From assembly GCA_947629535.1 (NCBI GenBank), contig CANREC010000004.1:1-50594 (forward strand): a stretch of DNA of 50,594 nt. The letters are read 5' to 3'. The notes beneath the pieces are model-generated. The model worked only from the letters and a program-made list of their open reading frames with translations, searched no databases and had not been told where the DNA came from. Source of the stretch: an uncultured Clostridia bacterium (GTDB taxonomy: Bacteria; Bacillota; Clostridia; Christensenellales; Borkfalkiaceae). Shown here piece by piece: positions 48,101 through 50,594 of the stretch. The translations under genes were made by a program, and so were the position numbers. Position 1 is the first letter of the stretch, and each line of letters begins with the position of its first letter.

Positions 48101-49867
48101 ATGGCACTGACCGAAAACAAAAAGGTTCTCGACTTCGTCAAGAAAAGCGCCGAACTCGCCCAGCCCGACGAGATCGTCTGGATCGACGGGAGCGAAAAAC
48201 AGCTCGAGGCTCTTCGCCAAGAGGCCGTCAAGACGGGGGAGATGATAAAGCTCAACCAAGAAAAGCTCCCCGGCTGCTATTATCATCGCACGGCGGAGAA
48301 CGACGTCGCCCGCGTGGAGGCCCGCACATTCATCTGCTGCAGGAACAAGGACGACGCGGGTCCCGTCAACTACTGGATGGACCCCAAGGAAGCCTATGCG
48401 ATGTGCGGCGAGATCGCCCGCGGCAAGATGAAGGGCCGCACGATGTACGTCATCCCCTATTCGATGGGCGTCGTCGGATCCCCTTTCAGCAAGATCGGCA
48501 TCGAGGTCACCGATTCCATCTATGTCGTCCTCAACATGGCGATCATGACGAGGGTCGGGACGGAATGCTATGACTATCTCGGCAAGGACGGCGACTTCAT
48601 CAAGGGATTCCACTGCAAGTGCGATGTGGATCCCGAAAAGCGCTACATCATGCACTTCCCCGAGGACGATACCATCATTTCGGTCAACTCTGCCTATGGC
48701 GGAAACGTTCTGCTCGGCAAGAAGTGCTTTGCGCTCCGCATCGCGTCCTACCTCGGCAAGAAGGAAGGCTGGATGGCCGAACACATGCTCATTTTGGGGG
48801 TGACTTTCCCCGATGGCAGCAAGAAATATGTCGCCGCGGCCTTCCCCTCCGCCTGCGGCAAGACCAATCTCGCCATGCTCATCCCGCCCAAACACTATTT
48901 GGAGCGGGGATATAAGGTCGAAACGGTCGGCGACGACATCGCTTGGATCCGTCCCGGAAAGGACGGCAGGCTCTGGGCGGTCAACCCCGAGAACGGGTTC
49001 TTCGGCGTCGCGCCCGGCACCAACGAAAAGTCCAACCCCAACGCCCTTGCGGCGACGAGACAGGGCACGATCTTCACGAACGTCGCCATCGACCCTTCGG
49101 ACAACACCGTCTGGTGGGAAGGGCTCACAAAGAAGGCGCCCGAGAAGCTCATCGACTGGCTCGGCAACCCTTGGACGCCCGACATGGGCACCAAGGCGGC
49201 ACATCCGAATTCCCGTTTCACGGCTCCCGCGACGGGCTGCCCCTGCCTCTCCGACATGTTCAACTCCAAGGAAGGCGTGCCGCTCGACGCCATCATCTTC
49301 GGCGGCAGAAGAGCGACGACGACCCCGCTCGTCTATCAGTCGAGGGATTGGGACCACGGCGTGTTCGTCGGCTCCATCATGAGTTCGGAGACGACGGCGG
49401 CGGCCACGGGCGCAGTGGGCGTGCTCCGTCACGACCCCATGGCGATGAAACCCTTCTGCGGCTATCACATGGCGGACTATTTTGGCCACTGGATCGAGAT
49501 GGGCAAGAAAGTCACGGATCCGCCCAAGATCTTCAACGTCAACTGGTTCCGTCAGGGCGAGAACGGCGAGTTCCTCTGGCCGGGATTCGGCGACAACATG
49601 CGCGTGCTCGAATGGATCTTGAAGCGCTGCGACGGCACGGCGGACGCGCAGGAGACGGCGATCGGCTACGTTCCCTACGCGAAGGACATCGACCTCGAAG
49701 GGCTCGACTACAGCCGCGAGACGCTTGAGAGCATCCTCTATGTGGATAAGAAACGTTGGTCTGCGGAGGCGGACGAGATCGCGGAATATTACAAGCAATT
49801 CGGCGACCGCCTGCCCAAAGAGCTCAAGGAAAGCCTTGCGACGCTCAAAAAGAACTGCGAAGAATAA
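48101..49867 (+). CDS. pckG: Phosphoenolpyruvate carboxykinase (GTP)
   Basis: A 588-residue GTP-dependent PEPCK, which interconverts oxaloacetate + GTP and PEP + CO2 + GDP. The kinase-1a loop PSACGKTN at 249-256 contains the reactive Cys252 typical of the GTP class. Other family blocks: GGNVLLGKKCFALRIAS (196-212 region), ETVGDDIAWIRPGKDG, NPENGFFGVAPGT and FNVNWFRQ. Complete. In anaerobes it usually fixes CO2 from PEP or supports gluconeogenesis. Its own promoter, upstream palindromes and terminator make it a single-gene unit. Confidence 0.97.
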   Translation: MALTENKKVLDFVKKSAELAQPDEIVWIDGSEKQLEALRQEAVKTGEMIKLNQEKLPGCYYHRTAENDVARVEARTFICCRNKDDAGPVNYWMDPKEAYAMCGEIARGKMKGRTMYVIPYSMGVVGSPFSKIGIEVTDSIYVVLNMAIMTRVGTECYDYLGKDGDFIKGFHCKCDVDPEKRYIMHFPEDDTIISVNSAYGGNVLLGKKCFALRIASYLGKKEGWMAEHMLILGVTFPDGSKKYVAAAFPSACGKTNLAMLIPPKHYLERGYKVETVGDDIAWIRPGKDGRLWAVNPENGFFGVAPGTNEKSNPNALAATRQGTIFTNVAIDPSDNTVWWEGLTKKAPEKLIDWLGNPWTPDMGTKAAHPNSRFTAPATGCPCLSDMFNSKEGVPLDAIIFGGRRATTTPLVYQSRDWDHGVFVGSIMSSETTAAATGAVGVLRHDPMAMKPFCGYHMADYFGHWIEMGKKVTDPPKIFNVNWFRQGENGEFLWPGFGDNMRVLEWILKRCDGTADAQETAIGYVPYAKDIDLEGLDYSRETLESILYVDKKRWSAEADEIAEYYKQFGDRLPKELKESLATLKKNCEE

Positions 49868-49879
49868 GAGAACAGAAGC

Positions 49880-49914
49880 AAGAAACGGCTACCCTTCGGC
49901 AGCCGTTTCTTTTG
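49880..49914 (+). terminator. Terminator shared by pckG and the XRE gene
   Basis: AGAAACGGCT/AGCCGTTTCT stem with a C-rich loop and T-tract; A-tract on the other strand makes it bidirectional between convergent genes. Confidence 0.9.
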
Positions 49915-49935
49915 TAAACGGGAGATCATACCGTC

Positions 49936-50142
49936 TCATCCAAGACCGAGAAGATAGTCGGCGGAGACATGGAACAGACGGCACAAAAAGATGAGCTTTT
50001 CATAGTCGAGCTCGAGCACGCCCGATTCATAACGCGCATAGGAAGGCTGAAGCATTCCCAACCGCTCCGCGACCTGCCTTTGCGTGAATCCTGCATATTT
50101 TCGGCTTTCCTGCAGCCTCTTTCCGACTTCGTTGCTTAACAT
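49936..50142 (-). CDS. Small XRE-family transcriptional regulator
   Basis: A 68-residue protein consisting only of a Cro/CI-type helix-turn-helix (residues 5-62: LQESRKYAGFTQRQVAERLG and YARYESGVLELDYEKL). ATG 50142 follows an extended -10 by 8 bases, so the mRNA has almost no leader. An ATAAC-N7-GTTAT palindrome overlaps that -10, suggesting autorepression. Similar palindromes lie upstream of the convergent pckG gene. It may be a stand-alone regulator of pckG or a remnant of a mobile element. Confidence 0.88.
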   Translation of the reverse strand: MLSNEVGKRLQESRKYAGFTQRQVAERLGMLQPSYARYESGVLELDYEKLIFLCRLFHVSADYLLGLG

Positions 50143-50150
50143 TTTTGAAA

Positions 50151-50201
50151 ATTATAACAAAATTTGTTATATTTTGCTTGACTTATAACCATTATTGTTA
50201 T
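50151..50201 (-). promoter_or_regulatory. Promoter and two palindromic operators of the XRE gene
   Basis: Minus strand extended -10 TGTTATAAT, with TATAAT at 50156-50151. Site 1 ATAACAAAATTTGTTAT (50154-50170) overlaps it; site 2 ATAACCATTATTGTTAT (50185-50201) lies upstream. Both are ATAAC-N7-GTTAT. Confidence 0.65.
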
Positions 50202-50214
50202 ATTTGTCTTGCGT

Positions 50215-50594
50215 CATCCCCCCGCTCATTCTGTCTCTTCGCTCAATCTGAGCCCTCGCTGTCATCCCGAGCTTGTCGAGGGATCTCTTTAATTAAAAAT
50301 TAAGGATCAAGAATTGTGGTAGTATGCTCATTCTGCCCCGCGCGCATTCTTGTTGCACCAAGCGCGGCACGAGCCCGTAGGGCGAAGTAGCGTCAGCGAA
50401 GGATCCCAGCAAACCTACGGACTTCGTTTAGGGGATCCTTCGACACGCCGCCTTTGGCGGCGGCTCAGGATGACGCGCGGGGCGCGGGGGGGGGCAACCC
50501 GACGATGCGTCATTCTGAGCGTCAGCGAAGGATCCCAGCAAACCTACGGACTTCGTTTAGGGGATCCTTCGACACGCCGCCTTTGGCGGCGGCT
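50215..50594. repeat. Terminal repeat cluster with a duplicated block
   Basis: 380 bases with no gene. After CATCCCGAGCTTGTCGAGGG and CCGCGCGCATTCTTGTTGCA-type units, a block of about 76 bases is present twice (about 50390-50465 and 50519-50594). It holds GCGTCAGCGAAGGATCCC, ACCTACGGACTTCGTTTAGG, GGGATCCTTCGACACGCC and a CGCCTTTGGCGGCGGCT end. It continues past the window edge. Confidence 0.85.

Overview
The window looks like a chromosome segment of a GC-rich, endospore-forming member of the Clostridia. GC content is roughly 60% by eye and was not computed. Evidence for a spore former includes a complete gerA-type germination operon, a SipL-like SPOCS/LysM coat protein, a SpoIIQ-like M23 protein, a YwmB protein and veg. 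Christensenellales or a relative is a guess from the repeat style and gene content. I see no rRNA, tRNA, CRISPR array or transposase gene.

Layout: (1) 0.2-9.7 kb is a beta-glucan locus: two secreted GH16 lipoproteins, an AgrC/LytTR-type two-component system and a membrane-anchored, domain-swapped GH3 enzyme. (2) 9.8-12.2 kb is an iscS-iscU-iscR operon with its own promoter and a probable IscR operator. (3) 12.2-17.1 kb holds an HtrA lipoprotein, a rubrerythrin operon with two translationally coupled micro-proteins, a divergent anchored protein and a ClC channel. (4) 17.6-26.7 kb holds a heterodimeric ABC exporter, a CaCA antiporter, mntP behind a yybP-ykoY manganese riboswitch, cardiolipin synthase, an LRR-like protein and trmL. 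(5) 26.7-30.4 kb is an accessory module: a zinc-ribbon/TPR/TIR/membrane protein, a small membrane protein and an SPFH/zinc-ribbon protein. Its promoter carries an 18-base G tract between -35 and -10, and 31-bp identical terminator hairpins bracket it. (6) 30.4-31.6 kb holds two probable sporulation genes. (7) 31.8-39.8 kb is HIT-mtaB-rsmE-prmA plus dnaJ, dnaK and grpE. (8) 39.9-47.5 kb holds a PRTase-like protein, the SPOCS protein, veg, a small membrane protein and gerAA-gerAB-gerAC. (9) 48.1-50.1 kb is GTP-type PEP carboxykinase and a convergent XRE regulator, with related ATAAC/GTTAT palindromes upstream of both.

Nearly every intergenic gap is filled by short palindromic repeats (CTCAGGATGAGCGG, GCGAAGGATCC and hairpin-rich blocks). 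They have expanded into local tandem arrays, invaded the 3' end of the ClC gene and inserted in frame inside mtaB. A separate element of about 160-175 nt, present in three copies, keeps its hairpins through compensatory base changes and looks like an undescribed structured RNA or mobile element.

The strongest candidates for something new are the apparently phase-variable SPFH-TIR module and the three-copy structured element.
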